Below are positions 1 through 11,580 of a stretch of DNA of 64,000 nucleotides, piece after piece; the stretch's first letter is position 1, and the number at the start of each line of letters is the position of its first letter. A model generated the notes under the pieces. That model was given only the letters and a program-made list of their open reading frames with translations, had not been told where the DNA came from and ran no database searches. Origin of the DNA: Gigaspora margarita (taxonomy: Eukaryota; Glomeromycota; Glomeromycetes; Diversisporales; Gigasporaceae); assembly GCA_009809945.1 (NCBI GenBank), contig WTPW01000554.1:6837-70836 (forward strand). The letters are read 5' to 3'. Position numbers and translations under genes: made by a program.

Positions 1-524
1 AAGACTTTAAAATACCTATTCTACCAACTTACTTAGTCATGTTTGAGTTTTCATTTTGAGAAAGTGCTTTAGGAAGCATTTGAAGTTTAGGGAAAACTTG
101 CGAAAATGTATGCGTCCGAATTTACAAAAACGTTAATATCTTCACGAGTTTTCAATACTTTTTCATAAAATTTGAGATTCTATTAGTCCATGATATGCGC
201 TACAAGTCTTGTTATAAATTTATTTTTAGTTAGCATAGTAAAATTTCTTGTAAATTATCGCCGAAAAGTGGGTTATTTTGAAAAGTTAAAAATTATTATA
301 TAAATTACTAATTCACTTAATGATAACCCCATGCAATTGTATTATATAATTATTTGTTTATCGTCATACAATCATGATCAATGATCGTAATACATATGCA
401 GAGTAAGTACCAAGTTGCTATTGATACTAAAGCCCGATTATATGCTACAACTACTTTTTTAATTATAATTAATTATCACTTTGCTCCGTAAACCATTAAT
501 AACTTGATTATCATCAAAATGTGG
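1..524. other. AT-rich flank, no gene seen
   Basis: This is the sequence left of the large TTAA element. I see no open frame of note, no RNA gene and no clear repeat boundary in it. Confidence 0.5.
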
Positions 525-869
525 TTAAGGGTAGAGTATACGTAGATCATTTTTCATATGACATGCATGGCAAATCAAGACCTTATATAGATAATAAAAA
601 TGTGCCACTAGTAAAAGTTTTCAGAAACACAATTAATTTTCGCCAAATTTTTGTGGCGCATAGATTATAACCTTCTATTTATAGTAGTAAATTTTTAAAG
701 GCTATATTATTTTAAAAAAAATATACCTACGTATACCATTAAATTTGCCGTGATGACCCCCAAATTTGCTGCGGTGACCCGGGTTGCACAAAAAAAAAAA
801 GGCACGGGTACCATGCTTCTAGAACAAATTGTTGCCCAATCAGATTTAAGAAAAAAATGTGATACCTGA

Positions 870-1130
870 TACAGTCAAACCTCACCAAGTGCACGCCTTT
901 GGGACCACACTTTAACAACGTGCATTTAGAGATAAGAAGAAAGTGCATTTATAGAGATCAAGTATATACAGTCAAACTTCTCTAAGTGCACCCTCAATAA
1001 CTCTCTAAATGCACATTCAAGTTCTGACTTAAATATACTTGACCTCTATAAATGCACTTTTTCTTATTATTCTCTAAATACACGTTAAAGCGTGGTCCCA
1101 AAAACGTGCACTTAGAGAGGTGTATGACCT
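870..1130. mobile_element. pogo-like foldback element plus adjoining half copy
   Basis: TACAGTCAAAC followed by a CTAAGTGCAC-type tract starts at 870 (half copy) and again at 967 (full copy). The complementary end GTGCACTTAGAGAGG lies near 1110-1120. TACAGTC...GACTGTA ends with TA flanks resemble Tc1/mariner-pogo termini. There is no coding capacity, so these are MITEs. Confidence 0.65.
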
Positions 1131-2454
1131 ATAAGTACCCGCAAGAATTCTAGACCCTTCCATAGATGCACATTGTGGAAACCTTCCCGAAGGAAAAAAT
1201 GCCTTTTCATGGATTTGCAAACACACTTTATAAGAACACCATGCTGATCTCTGAAATCTCCCTTGGCAACAATCTTTGGATCAAAACAAAAAAACTTTGC
1301 AAGAGGGCATTAATGCAGATGTTACAAAATAGATGGCGAAAACCCGAGGCTTCTGTGATCTTGGATTAATAGTACTAGTAGAGGCACTTTGCAAATACCA
1401 CGCTGACTTCTTTGAATCATCAGACATTAATTTGGATGAAAGTTTTCTAGGTACCCTTTGCAGGACCACATGGACTTCTTGAGCTTCCTGAGGAAGAAAA
1501 TTAGTGGACACGACTTTGCAAGTAAATATAAGTATTATAAATTTATAGCTGAAACTAAACCACTTCTACATTGCATGCTATTTTTCTTATCAGTGAAGGA
1601 CTCGTCAGTTTACGGTTTGAATGATGCTGAAGTTATTTAATTTTCTACTTTGTGAAATTTATTTGAGACCTTGTAATTAATTATAAAGTTTATTTCAATT
1701 TAGATAAACGNGATTCAATGTTAGTGAAGTGAAGCCATAAGCTCTGAAGAAATTAAATTAATGATAATTTAGATCTAAATTTGGAAGTATCAGGAATGTT
1801 TATTGTGTTTTAGAAGCATCNNTTCTACTGTATATGAAATTCCAATAAAATTGTCATGTACAAATTAATTAAATTGNAATTNAAGTTCNTCGTTTTATAA
1901 TATCGGGCGATGTTAAGGTGGTTTGATTATATTATGTTTGAATTTTATGCTTGGCTAAACTGATTTAGTCGCAAAATTACACAATTCGAGTACTTTTGAA
2001 TTTTAATTCATGAATCAAAGTTGGTACAAGTTCNTTCACAATAAAGTTTTTTCTTTCAAATTTATTTTAATAAATAATAAATATTATTACTATAATATTT
2101 CTTCTTAATAACATTAATATTATGGATAAACCTATAATAAATATTAATTCCTTTTAACAAAATATTTAAGTATTAATTATAGGCTACGGGTTACTTCCCG
2201 AAATCCATTTTTCCGAAATACCATTTCACCAAAACTATAATACTGCCAATCAATTTTACTGACAAGGCATAATTTCAATCCCTAAATATTATTTAATCGA
2301 TTATTATTATATTTCATTGTCAAAGAATCAGATTGTTGGTAAATTAGTTTGATCGAAAGAAAAACTTCTATCGACGAGATGGGATGTCAGAAATATGTTA
2401 GCCAGAAATAGGATTACGTATTATGGATCAGAGAAATGATATGATACAGTCAAA
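1131..2454. repeat. degenerate CTTTGCAAG-type minisatellite, then gene-free sequence
   Basis: Between about 1210 and 1520 a motif close to CACTTTGCAAGAACACCA recurs irregularly every 40-90 bp, together with GACTTCTT. The same motif fills 38.46-39.1 kb. Short open frames here (1166-1369, 1458-1640) have no recognisable domain and probably reflect the repeat. About 2190-2280 holds CCGAAAT/CACCAAAA phrases resembling a decayed piece of the 317-bp foldback family. The rest is featureless and contains scattered N bases. Confidence 0.45.
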
Positions 2455-2578
2455 CCTCTCTAAGTGCACCCTCTACACTCAAGTTCTGGCCCAAATATAT
2501 ACTTTACCTCTATAAATGCACTTTTTCTTATTATTCTCTAAATGCCCAAGGGTGTGCACTTAGAGAGGTTTGAATGTA
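2455..2578. mobile_element. pogo-like MITE (TACAGTCAAACCTCTCTAAG end)
   Basis: The left end TACAGTCAAACCTCTCTAAG pairs with the right end CTTAGAGAGGTTTGAATGTA. It is about 124 bp with no coding capacity and belongs to the same family as 967-1130 and 3107-3277. Confidence 0.75.
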
Positions 2579-3106
2579 CTTCGGTAAAGTGGGCATCGGG
2601 TAATTGTACAACAATTAAGCATAAATCATAAATAAAATCAGTAAATTTATTTAATGCTTACATAAATCATCCTATCTTATTATAATAATTTCAATTTGTG
2701 TTTTAAAAGTATTGTCTTCAACAGGTTTCAAATATGAGTCCCGAAATGCCTACATTATGTTCATATCTAATTAAAGATCTTTTTGCACGAAATCATTTGG
2801 CAGAAATTTCAAAACAGAAAATTTCGAATAAAGCTAATTCATTCTACTTGCCGTGAGGCTATAAAAATTTTTGCCTGCTAAACTTAAAGTGCATGACAAA
2901 GACAAACAAAAGCAATAAATTATATTAATAATTTATAGATAATAATTTGATAGACAAAAAAAAAAAATCTCAATTTTTACCTTAAATTATTGAATAGCCG
3001 GGTTTCAAATAACTTCAAACTTTTAATGTAAAATTGAGATCGTATCAGGCTTAACATTGCACACTAGTATAAATGTCATAATAACCAATAGTTATATACT
3101 GTACAG

Positions 3107-3277
3107 TACAGTCAAACCTCTCTAAGTGCAATCCCTTGGGACCACGCTTTACAATGTGCATTTAGAGAATAATAGTATTTATAGATGTCAAGTATATATT
3201 TGGGCCAGAACTTGAATGTGCATTTAGAAAGTGTGTGCACTTATAGAATGTGCACTTAGAGAGGTTTGATGACTGTA
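3107..3277. mobile_element. pogo-like MITE, full copy
   Basis: TACAGTCAAACCTCTCTAAG at 3107 is mirrored by GAGAGGTTTGATGACTGTA ending at 3277. The interior carries the family's GTGCATTTAGAGA phrases in both orientations. Confidence 0.75.
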
Positions 3278-3297
3278 TTTGTCAATCCGCATATAGC

Positions 3298-3452
3298 TAC
3301 AGTCACACCCCTAAGTGCACACTTTCCAAATACACACTAAATGCACACCTCTGTTTGGTCCCAAATTATATAACAATTATAAATTTAACCTCTAAATGCA
3401 CACCCCTTTAAGTGCTTTTTTTTACTATGACCCCGAGCGAGTTGTGACTGCA
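3298..3452. mobile_element. diverged pogo-like MITE
   Basis: TACAGTCACACCCCTAAGTG at 3298 faces a right end with GTTGTGACTGCA near 3452. The interior repeats the AAATGCACAC phrases of the family. It is more diverged than its neighbours, so probably older. A further fragment of the left end (TACAGTCAAAC) sits at 3617. Confidence 0.5.
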
Positions 3453-3792
3453 ATATAAAAGCTGAAATCTAAGGCATCGTTAGCTAGAACTACCACTGGA
3501 CTTTAGATTTAAGTGTTTGGTGTTTCAAATGAGGGAACCCGCTGGAACAATTTTGTCGCTAGAATCTACATAATATTGAGAAGATATATTCTAATATTAC
3601 TATTGTACAGTTTATATACAGTCAAACTTACACCGGTATATAATATTTGTTCGATGGATTTTACATTAAATAATCATTTAACTTACTTTAGAAATAATAA
3701 CAACTTTCTTTCAACCAGTTAAGGTATTGAGTAGTGATCCTGGCCAATAGTGAAAAAAATCTTGCTAAAGCAAATTTCGGCTTAGCCGGTCG

Positions 3793-4490
3793 ATTTTTTT
3801 AAAATTGGCAGAAAATTTTTCTTAGAACATATTGTATGGACTAAAAAAAAAAATCAATACACAGTATTGAGCACTTAGCTTATAAGTACTTATTCGAATC
3901 GGTATTACCTCATATCAGTTTTACTGCGCTATTTCTATGAAGAAATTTTTTAATTGTTATCCTGTATTAGAATATCATTTTAATTCTATCTTATCACATA
4001 TTTAGTTAGTTTCGATAAATGTATCTTCTTACTAATCGTCGTACACTAGTGATCGATGAATCCATTTTTAGTACATGATAGACAAATTACCATTATTTCC
4101 AATAATGGTTTTGTAATTTGTGGATTAGGGTCATTTTTTTAAAATTGGCAGAAAATTTTTCTTAAAAAATATTGTATGGACTAAAAAAAAATCAATACAC
4201 AGTATTAAGCACTTAGCTTATAAGTACTTATTCGAATCGGTGCCCTCGTATCAGTTTTATTGCGTTATTTCTATGAAAAAATTTTTTAATTGTTATCCTG
4301 TATTAGAATATCATTTTAATTCTATCTTATCACATATTTAGTTTCGATAAATGTATCTTCTTACTATTGTTCACACAACCTTCACACAAGATTCAAATCG
4401 TCGACACCAGTGATCGACGAATCCATTTTTAGTACATGATAGACAAATTACCATTATTTTCAATAATGGTTGTGCAATTTGTGAATTAGG
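3793..4490. repeat. direct tandem duplication, unit about 340-358 bp
   Basis: The segment starting TTTTTTTAAAATTGGCAG near 3796 and ending with AATAATGG...GGATTAGGG near 4130 is repeated from about 4133 to 4490, roughly 90% identical by eye. The second copy carries an extra stretch of about 30 bp near 4367-4395. Both copies lie inside the large TTAA element upstream of its transposase. No function is visible. Confidence 0.8.
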
Positions 4491-4673
4491 GAACATTCTT
4501 TTGATCAATACTTGTTCGTACCAATTGTTGAAAAGATTGTATAATGAATTGCCATGATTATTTGTAAGAAAAAACTTTTTCAATGGCATTGGAAAAGTTG
4601 TGCGAGAATAAGCTTTATGGTTAAATGGCATTATCGTGATCATGCAAAAGGAAATTTTGACCGCCCATCACTT

Positions 4674-4990
4674 GGGTGGCAATTATTTCGCCAACAATCA
4701 CTTCACCGACATAACATTTCACTGACAAATATTCACTGACAGGTTCATTTTACCGACAGTTTGTTTCACCGAAGCTCATTTCACCGACAAAGTAATTCTG
4801 GTCATTGTCGTTAGGTTCAGGGTAGTGTCAGAGTAGAATTAGGGTTAAAGTTAGTGTGCTTTTTAATAAAAAACTTGTCGGTGAAATGAGCTTCGGTGAA
4901 ACAAACTGTCGGTAAAATGAACTTGTCAGAGAATATTTGTCAGTGAAATGTTATGTCAGTGAAGTGATTGTCGGCGAAATAATACGGACC
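4674..4990. mobile_element. 317-bp Mutator-type foldback MITE with 9-bp target duplication
   Basis: CCATCACTT occurs at both flanks (4665-4673 and 4991-4999). The ends begin GGGT and pair along most of the element through repeated TTTCACCGACA / TGTCGGTGAAA phrases. The loop (about 4806-4856) holds telomere-like GTTAGGTTCAGGG and TTAGGGTTAAAG. A sister copy of 319 bp lies at 18662. A 9-bp duplication with long inverted repeats is typical of Mutator-like elements. Confidence 0.85.
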
Positions 4991-5034
4991 CCATCACTTA
5001 GTGGTTGTGTAAATTCTTGAATATGGCTTTGTTC

Positions 5035-5323
5035 TACCAAATTCGTATCTCAATCAAATTCGCATAATTTGATACATAATCAAATTAGCATAATTTGATG
5101 CATAATCCAATTCGCATAATTTGATGCATAATCAAATTCGCATAATTTGATGCATTGTTGATATTTCATGATCTAGTGATCAAATCTTGATGATTTTGGT
5201 ACTACTTGAATTATTTCAATGAGACAATTCAAATACCAAAATTATCAAGATTTGATTACTAGATCATGAGATATCAATGGTGGATCAAATTATGCGAATT
5301 TGATTGAGACACGAATTTGGTAG
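5035..5323. mobile_element. foldback element with internal 26-bp tandem repeats
   Basis: The ends CTACCAAATTCGT...ACGAATTTGGTAG form a long inverted repeat. The left arm carries about four tandem copies of a 26-bp unit containing AAATTCGCATAATTTGATG, while the right arm has only one. The centre also pairs (ATGATCTAGTGATCAAATC and its mirror). There is no coding capacity. Confidence 0.75.
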
Positions 5324-5654
5324 GAAAAAAGTATATATTTAAACCCTTAGGTTTTTTTTATCTCTCAGATTTCGATCTACCAAATAATAGATAAGTTAAC
5401 GAATATTCCAACCGAAAACAGCTTATAACAAATGTTGAATCCCATACTTACCTCATTCTTCAAGTAATCGCTAATTTCACTTAACAATCTCCTTATGATT
5501 TTTACTTGTATCACAGTTGATCTATTCTTAATTTATTGCAATACTTAAAATCATTCTATTTCTTAAATAACACCCGCAATAAATTCTGTCCCACCTTCAT
5601 CTCTTTTGCTTATTATCTGGATATATATTTTTGCACTCCCAATCAATATTAACA
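5324..5654. other. leader before the transposase remnant
   Basis: This is AT-rich sequence without inverted repeats that would precede the transposase start. No promoter element can be asserted. Confidence 0.3.
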
Positions 5655-8600
5655 ATGGTTAAATGGTATGAAAGAGTGATTAATCAAAAGCCAGATAAAA
5701 GAATCCTAATAGGGAAGCAAATAGATCTATGGATTGTTAGAGAAATAGACCTGAAACTAGATGTCTTACCTTTACATGCACAGTTCAAAGCAATCTCACT
5801 CCAAGATGACAAAATGTCAACTGCTGGATATTATCATCTAACCTCAACTGGAAAAGACAATTGGATTCCTTTACTGCCTGGTTATTCTGTTTTTTTTCAT
5901 AAAAAAAATTTGGAAATTTAGTATTTTGTATAAAAATTATTGTCTCAAATTTCAGTGGTATGCTTACGACGACACTGATTTAGAACAATTCGAAACACAA
6001 TCAGATTATTGTCTCTTTAAAAGTGCCAAGCCGAAATATGATCCAAATAACAAACGTTCTTTGCCTTATTTGCTTGGATTCTTAGATGATGATAACGTTG
6101 CTTTCTTACAAGCAACCATTTCAGCACATTATCCAAACCTTTTNCNNGAACATCAAAAANTAGTAGAAGCAATNCAACATGAACATTCGTTTCGANAAAG
6201 TTTAAAAAGAAAGGCTNAGAAAATAAGCAACCTAATAGATGTCGATGGAGAAACAGGAATGTTAGGCAATTACAATATATTATTAGAAAAAGAGGGTAAA
6301 GTCTTACCTGCAACAAGTACTCAGGCATTAATATTAGAGTATAAAGAAAGCAAAGCAAAAATTTATAGCCTTAATCGGCAGATAAATCATCTCAAAAAAC
6401 ACATCAAACGCCTGGAAAGTGAATTAGAACAAACTACCACAATGCCTGATGAAGCTAATTTGTTAGAAACAAGTATAAAAGATATAATCGATCAAAATCA
6501 ACTTGGCTCAACAATACTAGTTTCAACGCAGCACTATCTTTCTTTAATATTAACACAGTCTTGTCTAAGTTGTAATAACAATCAACTTTCAGATAAAACT
6601 TGGAATATATCATTATTTGGTTTGCAGATTAAAAGCTCAAATGAATGTGAAAGATGTAACGCTATTTTCGAACATACAAATGAAAAAGAAATACAGTTTT
6701 CTAGAGCTGTAGCTGCTGCAGGACTTGCGGGAGGAATATCCCATAACGCTATACAAAGTTCAATAGCTACGATTGGGATTACTCGTCAAATTAGCAAAAG
6801 AACGTACCACCGATACCAAACTATATACTCTTCCTCTCTCATAGACAGTGCTAAGTCAAGCATGGCAGAAGCTTTACAAAATTGTATAAAGCATGCAATG
6901 GGCGAGGACAAAAAGGTTTTAGCTATCAGATTTGATTGCTCTTGAGCCCACGTACGAAATGCTAGCCAAGGCAGTGGGAATTTATATATCAGAATACGCC
7001 ATCTGGTATGAAAATTGTCTTTAAACCACAGGTCGAATGAAATGCAAATCAGGCTCCAATCGGCATCATGTAATCCTGATGTGAACCTGATTTGTAACAG
7101 ATATTTGGCGCAAATAGTACACCTTTAAGTTATAAATCGGTTTCATATAGGTGTTCAATACATATCAGAATGCTGATAGCTTTATAAGTAAATCGATAAA
7201 GCTATAAGGCAAGCTTTATCGATTTACCTTTAAAGCTATCAGCATTCCGATATGCATTGAACACCTATATGAAACCGATTTATATCTTAAAAGTGTCTGA
7301 TTTCGCCAAATATCTGTTACAAATCAGGTTCACATTGGGATTACGTGATGCCGATTGGAGCCTGATTTGCATTGTGAACATTGGTTGATATATAATTATT
7401 ATATTTTATTGTTAGGTTATTCCCATAAACCAGTCATCGCATTTCATGTAGCCCAAAAATCTAGACTTGTAAAAGATAATGAAACAGAAATTATAAAACC
7501 AGTTTATCAAGGCAATCATGAACAATCCTCAAGACAAATGGAACATGCCATTTTGATTGAGGTATTAAACCAAATCAGTCCATCATTGGAAGATAACGGA
7601 CTACATTTAGAAGTGTGCATTGATGGTGATTTGGACTCAAATAAAACCCTTGCGCATGTACGCATTGTGAGCAAAATCTCTGCCGAGCTAAAGCATTTAA
7701 CACGAAATGTTAGAAAAGCTTTGCGCAGTAAGTAAAGAAATGTTCTTAAAAATCAGCAATAAACTTATCTTTTTATTATTTTTTAGAGCACAATGATTTT
7801 CAATTATTCGAGGACCATATAATACGGTAGTTCCGTGGCTGCATTTATTCTGCAGTATTTCGAAGAGAAGCTAATGATCGTTTCGCACCGAATGACACAG
7901 AAACACGTGAAATGCAAACAAGCGGTCTTATTTGCTATCTTCAAAATAACCATACAGATTGTTGGTCAGATGTGTGCTGGATAAAGGATGATCCAACCCT
8001 TATTTTACAAAATTCTACACTTTGTCACTCACCCGAAACCAGAATTAATGCATTTAAAAATTTTCTTAAAAAAATTTTCAAGACACCCTATGGTCAAAAT
8101 ATTGTCACATTCGATCGAACATCCCAAAATGAAGCATTTAATCAGATAAAATTGGTATACCTAGATAAAAAAATTGATTATTGGAAATCATTTGCTACAA
8201 GGCATGCAATGGCAGTTATATGTTATAATGAAGGATACACTTATCTACTTTTAGAAATTAGAGAAGCTTATGGCGGACAACCTTTCGAATTAGAGGACAT
8301 TCTTAATATTTGCATGATAGAGAATGAGCGCTTCCAACAAAATCAAATAAATGTACAAAAAATTCATGAACGCAATAAAATTCGGGATGAAAAATATACT
8401 AATGAACGTATGGAATTAAAAGGTTTTGATTTTAGCCAGAAATTAGTTCCATATAAAATGAAAGCGAAAGAGAGACTACGAAAAGATGAGTTTTACCCAT
8501 CCTTTGCTCCAATGATCGTGGATTTTGAAGTGACCGTACAGTGTCTCGGTTGCAGGGTTTTCCCGAAGCGTATTTATGGCCTATGTGCATTGTGTTATAC

Positions 8601-8670
8601 ATACGTAATATTAGGTTGGAAAGAAAGGCTTATAAACCTGAAACTCACAGCAGATGATGAAGTAGTCTAA
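5655..8670 (+). pseudogene. Kolobok/Mutator-like DDE transposase, inactivated
   Basis: This is a multi-exon transposase remnant. I start it at the ATG at 5655 (MVKWYERVINQKPDKRI). A probable intron is 5889-5955. A coiled-coil-like segment follows (about 6300-6450), then a CLSC...CERC zinc site (6550-6660). The catalytic part shows IRFDC-[stop]-AHVRNASQ, then CIDGDLDSNKTL (about 7620) and a possible acidic residue in YNEGY (about 8230). These are plausible DDE positions. The C-terminus has CLGC...CALC (8552-8605). An intron runs 7728-7786. Lesions are TGA at 6943-6945 where TGG is expected, a one-base deletion near 6980, a 333-bp foldback insertion at 7041, and TAG at 7828-7830. N bases lie at 6140-6220. 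The family resembles what Pfam calls a Mutator-like transposase domain, often found in Kolobok elements (from memory). The family call is moderately firm and loss of function is clear. Confidence 0.75.
7041..7373. mobile_element. near-perfect foldback insertion in the transposase pseudogene
   Basis: AATGCAAATCAGGCTCCAAT at 7041 is mirrored by ATTGGAGCCTGATTTGCATT ending at 7373. The arms, of about 150 bp, are about 90% complementary, so the DNA could form one large hairpin around 7200. I could not find a target duplication. It lies in what may have been an intron (acceptor TTGTTAG ends at 7415) or at a coding junction. The high arm identity suggests a recent insertion. Confidence 0.8.
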
Positions 8671-8708
8671 TTTTTTTACAAACAAAATACAAAATTACAG
8701 CTATCCTT

Positions 8709-10585
8709 TTTGAAGAAAGTATAAAAATAATTGCAGAAAATATTTTTAAATTTACTAACCTAAGACCAGGACAAATAGAAGCGATAAATCATTATATAGA
8801 AAAAAAAAGGATATACTCGTGATCGTGAAGACTAGCAGTAGAAAATCTTTTTGCTATATAACCTCTGCTATCCTATTTGACAGCCTCACAATCGTTATTT
8901 CGCTGCTAAAATCTTTGATTCAAAGCAAAGTGGTTCGTATAAAAAATTTAATTGAAAGTTAAAATAAGTAACAAGCATCTAATCGATTCTATTTCTTTAG
9001 AAACATTTGATCCAGCTAGGTATTCCATGTGGAGGCTTGCTGGCATCATCTCTAGGAACAATTGAATATGAAACAAAGGTTTTTGAAGAAATAGCTCTTG
9101 GTTTTACTCGCCTTCTTTATGTTACTCCTGAGAAGTTATTGCTTAATAAATCGCTTAGAGTTCTATGTGATCGCTGGTACGAGAATGGAAAATTACAATT
9201 CGTGATTGATGAAGTTCATTGTATTTTCAGTTTTAGCCACTTTAGATAAGAGAATATAAATATAAAGAATAACTTGTAAATAACAAACCCACCTAAAAAA
9301 ATTACCAATTATTTTAGAGAAGAGTGGGGAAAATTAGGCGCATTAAAAAAAAATTATCCTAATGCACGGTCCATGGCTTTAACTGTGACTCTGTTCGAAA
9401 AAGACGTAATAGATATACAAAATAATTTGAACATTAACACCAAACACTTCGCACTTGTAAGAGGTGGTAATTTTCTACGGGAAGAGTTATGTTTCTTGGT
9501 GTTAGGTAGAAAGAATGCAAGCCTAGAACGGATGAAACAATTGATGGATCTAATAAAAGATGTGGAGAAAACCGACCATGTTATAATCTACAGCGCGAGG
9601 GTTAAAGATTGTTTAGAAGTACAAGAGATGCTAAATAATAATATAAAAGGAAAAATATTAAGCATTTATCATGAGCAATTAAAAGAAAATAAAAAAAAGA
9701 TACAATAATAAAATGGAATAAAAAGCAAATACATATTATGATTGCAACAACAGCTTTTGGATTGGGCATAGACATGCCTGACGTCCGTCTAGTGATACAT
9801 TATAATTTTTCGATGAGTATGAGTAAGTAGACATGCATTCTGCTAAATAGCGTTTTAAAAAAAAATAATCAATTCCTTCGTCATTAGCTGATTATATCCA
9901 AAATTCAGGTCGGGCTGAATGAGACCAACAAGACGCCAAATATGTGATATTTTACTCTAAGAAAGATATCCAAACCAACTATGCAATTATTGCAGATAGA
10001 AGAGTTAACAATGAAGGTAGCAATGAGCAAACTAACACCCGGGAACTCTATCTAACCAAAGCTCTTCACCAACTATTTGAGGTAATATATTACTGTCTTA
10101 CCTCTTATGAGTGTTGATTTCAACAAGTATCAAGATACTTTATGTGGTCTGAAGATCTGATCCCACCGGTTTGTAATTTATGCGATAATTGTATTAGGCG
10201 CATAGAAAGTGGTGTAAAACAAGTGGATGCAAAAGAAGAAATTTTAGATATGCTAAAGGTGATAGAGGCATTGTGTGAGAAAAATGACAAGCTGATTATA
10301 CCTTTAGACGTGATAAAGGTTTTCAGCTTCTCAAAAAACAAATGGCTTCAAAATAAAAAATTAAATTTAGAGCTTGATCACTGTAAAAAACTGAAGGTAC
10401 TGAATACAAAAGTACTAGCTGAACTAGCATTAGCCGATCTAGTTTGCCGTGGTCTCGTAAAACAGAGTATCTTATTAGAAAAAACAACTATGGTATACTT
10501 AACATGTAATTTAGTCATAGAAGGAACTGCGGAGGGTGCAGATTTACTCGTACAAGAGAATACTTGGATGTATTGGGTGAAATAA
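8709..10585 (+). pseudogene. RecQ-like ATP-dependent DNA helicase, inactivated
   Basis: Motif order matches RecQ helicases. FTNLRPGQIEAINHYI (motif 0) comes first, then a Walker A remnant reading KTSSRKSF where KTGGGKSF is expected (8831-8845). IPCGGLLASSL and LLYVTPEKLL follow, then DEVH (9208-9219) and EEWGKLGALKKNYPNA. Next come HVIIYSARVKDC, ATTAFGLGIDMPDVRLVIHY (9743-9802) and motif VI reading SGRAE-stop-D where SGRAGRD is expected (TGA 9920-9922). A CNLCDNC zinc site (10172-10192) leads into a winged-helix-like C-terminus ending at 10585. Probable introns end near 9001, 9321 and 9887. Frameshifts occur near 8810 and 9700. It begins about 40 bp after the transposase stop, on the same strand and inside the same terminal repeats. 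It is clearly RecQ-related and clearly dead. Confidence 0.85.
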
Positions 10586-10735
10586 AATTTTTAAACCAAT
10601 AAAATAATTTTAAAAAAAAAATTGCCATAGAAAATTCTATGGGATTCGATTTCCGCATTTATTACAATCTGTTACACAAAAAAAATTTACCATGCATATC
10701 ATATAAAAAATGATCTATGTATACTCTACCCTTAA

Positions 10736-11580
10736 ATTGCTAAAAATAAAATATGACATGTATAAAATTTTAGTAATTTGCCAAAATATTCAATTATGAC
10801 CCTTTTTAAAATTAACTTTAATTTGCTAAAATTAAAATTTGGACCTTAGATCAAAATTGAATCAATTTGCTAAAAAAAAAATATGACATATATCAGAGAT
10901 GTCCGGGGTTCTGTTAGGAATCTAGTTACAAGTATAGGGAAATCCTTGATATCACAGTATTGAAAACTGAAAATAAACTGAAGGAGTAATCTATCAGTAA
11001 TATTCTCAAGTCCAAGTTCAACAAGTCTTTTAAATTGATGTACAGTATATTGGGAGTACTAGAGAGTGATAAAAGAAGCACTATACCCAGTCCAAAATTT
11101 TTAAATTGCAGAGAAAGGTCTTCTACCAGAGGAAAACAAACTACACAAAACTCATTACAATAGTGCTTAATGAGATAATTAATGGCTTGCAAAGTTTTCC
11201 CAAAGAAATAATGATAGAGGTTGTAGTTTTGAATATTTTGAAAATTTTGTTCAAAATTGTTTATAAATGTTCAAAATTGACGAAATCTGAAGTGTAGCAT
11301 AAAATTTTACACAATCAGCACCAATTGTTACTATCAGTTGGGAGATATTAGACCCACTAGTTAAAGCTACTTGGATAGTAAATGAGGTTAAGGTAATTCA
11401 GATAGTTTGATATTGATATTGGCTTGAGGGAAGAGACGAAATAATTCTAAGGGAGGTGTGGTAGTTTGGGGTAAAAAGGAATAGAATTAGTATAGTTTTT
11501 TTAATCATTTAAAGGCTGGATACTATGGCCAGATTTTATTATGAGTTATAGAAACGTAATATTTGTTATATAAATGAGGA
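10736..11580. other. AT-rich sequence with no recognisable gene
   Basis: The first 150 bp repeats phrases such as TTTGCTAAAA and ATATGACAT. Two overlapping short open frames (10926-11192 minus, 11106-11297 plus) show no domain and are probably chance. Confidence 0.4.

Larger units (their letters stand above)
529..10731 (+). mobile_element. 10.2-kb TTAA-flanked TIR transposon carrying transposase and RecQ-like remnants
   Basis: Position 529 begins GGGTAGAGTATACGTAGATC and the reverse complement read inward from 10731 begins GGGTAGAGTATACATAGATC. The two ends pair for about 47 bp with four mismatches, all transitions. Each end abuts TTAA (525-528 and 10732-10735), the target duplication made by Kolobok and piggyBac elements. 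Inside, in one orientation, are a transposase remnant and a RecQ-like helicase remnant. An 843-bp element at 57742 has related ends and TTAA flanks, so the terminus is a real transposon end. The left 5 kb is filled with later insertions. The Kolobok-like assignment rests on TTAA plus the transposase motifs and is an inference. The alternative is that two separate short elements of this family happen to face each other. Confidence 0.65.

Noticed and set aside
1166-1640. Two open frames (67 and 60 residues) that might be a small gene
   Set aside because: They overlap a degenerate CTTTGCAAG-type repeat, lack any domain and shift frame relative to each other.
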